From assembly GCA_031257415.1 (NCBI GenBank), contig JAIROR010000052.1, forward strand, positions 1-5,396: a DNA stretch of 5,396 bases, in the 5' to 3' direction. The notes below the pieces were generated by a model. It worked only from the letters and a program-made list of their open reading frames with translations, searched no databases and had not been told where the DNA came from. Every line of letters begins with the position of its first letter. Position 1 is the stretch's first letter. The position numbers and the translations under genes were made by a program. The stretch comes from Holosporales bacterium (GTDB taxonomy: Bacteria; Pseudomonadota; Alphaproteobacteria; RUG11792). This document shows, one piece after another, positions 4,985 through 5,396 of the stretch.

Positions 4985-5396
4985 GGAAGTTTGCAGCCGA
5001 GAGACGCCCCGTGTATCTGCGTTTCGCTTCGCGACCGGGGGAGCTGTGGCCGAGATGCGTGCCCCGTGTATTTGCGTTTCGCTTCGCGACCGGGGCTAGC
5101 TGCAGTCGGGATGCCTGCCCCGTGTATCTGCGTTTCGCTTCGCGACCGGGGGAGTTGCAGTCGAGATGCGTGCCCCGTGTGTCTGCGTTTCGCTTCGCGA
5201 CCGGGACAGTTGCAGTCGAGATGCGTGCCCTGTGTATCTGCGTTTCGCTTCACGACCGGGATGTCTGGGGCCGAGGTGCGTGCCCTGTGTGTCTGCGTTT
5301 CGCTTCGCGACCGGGAGAGTTGCAGTCGAGATGCCTGCCCTGTGTATCTGCGTTTCGCTTCGCGACCGGGGTGGCTGCAGTCGAGGTGCGTGCCCT
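4985..5396. repeat. 55-bp GC-rich tandem repeat array, running off the right edge
   Basis: The core GTTTCGCTTCGCGACCGGG begins at 5021, 5076, 5132, 5187, 5242 (one G-to-A change), 5297 and 5352. The spacing is 55, 56, 55, 55, 55 and 55 bp, and an eighth unit begins at the edge. Between cores lie GTTGCAGTCGAGATGCG-like and TGCCCCGTGTATCTGC-like segments. Each unit can fold: CCCCG or CCCTG pairs with CGGGG or CGGGA (G-U wobble in the later units), enclosing TC-GCG against CGC-GA around an 8-nt loop. The array is far richer in G+C than the A-tract region beside it. There are no variable spacers, so it is not a CRISPR array. Function is unknown; it resembles an intergenic minisatellite or hairpin-type REP cluster. 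Confidence 0.93.

Noticed and set aside
4985..5396. CRISPR array.
   Set aside because: The whole 55-bp unit repeats, including the stretches between cores. There are no unique spacers and no cas genes.
4767..5396. Chromosomal or plasmid replication origin made of an A/T-rich segment plus repeats.
   Set aside because: No convincing DnaA box is present (only TTATCC at 4874-4879 matches part of one), there is no replication gene, and the repeats are GC-rich hairpin units rather than typical iterons.

Overview
The window looks like a piece of a repeat-rich genome from an alphaproteobacterium, probably host-associated and possibly close to Rickettsiales. This placement is an inference with modest confidence. 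It rests mainly on a YajC whose core (FYFLLIRPQQKR, KKGDRVVTNSGIIG, LKSTIADI) reads like an alphaproteobacterial one. The low gene density, genes standing outside their usual operons, and exported eukaryote-style repeat proteins fit that picture.

Layout, left to right. Bases 1-681 (minus strand, cut by the left edge) encode YajC, the small membrane accessory subunit of the Sec translocase. Its C-terminus is extended by a long 7-residue repeat tail encoded by 21-bp tandem repeats. Bases 682-1021 are a divergent intergenic region with a convincing sigma-70-type promoter and Shine-Dalgarno sequence facing right, plus a weakly supported 62-codon frame facing left. Bases 1022-2089 (plus) encode an exported protein with a GNAT N-acetyltransferase-like domain. 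Bases 2281-3201 (plus) encode an exported MORN-repeat protein with nine full 23-residue repeats, ending in an 11-bp tandem repeat. Bases 3509-4690 (plus) encode NuoD, the quinone-site subunit of respiratory complex I, alone and without nuoC before it. Bases 4691-5396 hold no convincing gene: an A-tract-rich, probably curved segment is followed by a GC-rich 55-bp tandem array that runs off the right edge.

The genes do not form one pathway. YajC (export) and NuoD (respiration) are housekeeping. The acetyltransferase-like and MORN proteins both begin with signal peptides and so are likely envelope or secreted proteins, plausibly involved in host interaction (inference). Each plus-strand gene has its own leader of roughly 190-340 bp, so they are probably transcribed separately.

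The most striking property of the window is tandem duplication at many unrelated scales (11, 12, 19, 21, 55 and 69 bp), both inside genes and between them. I found no tRNA, rRNA, CRISPR array, transposase or phage gene.
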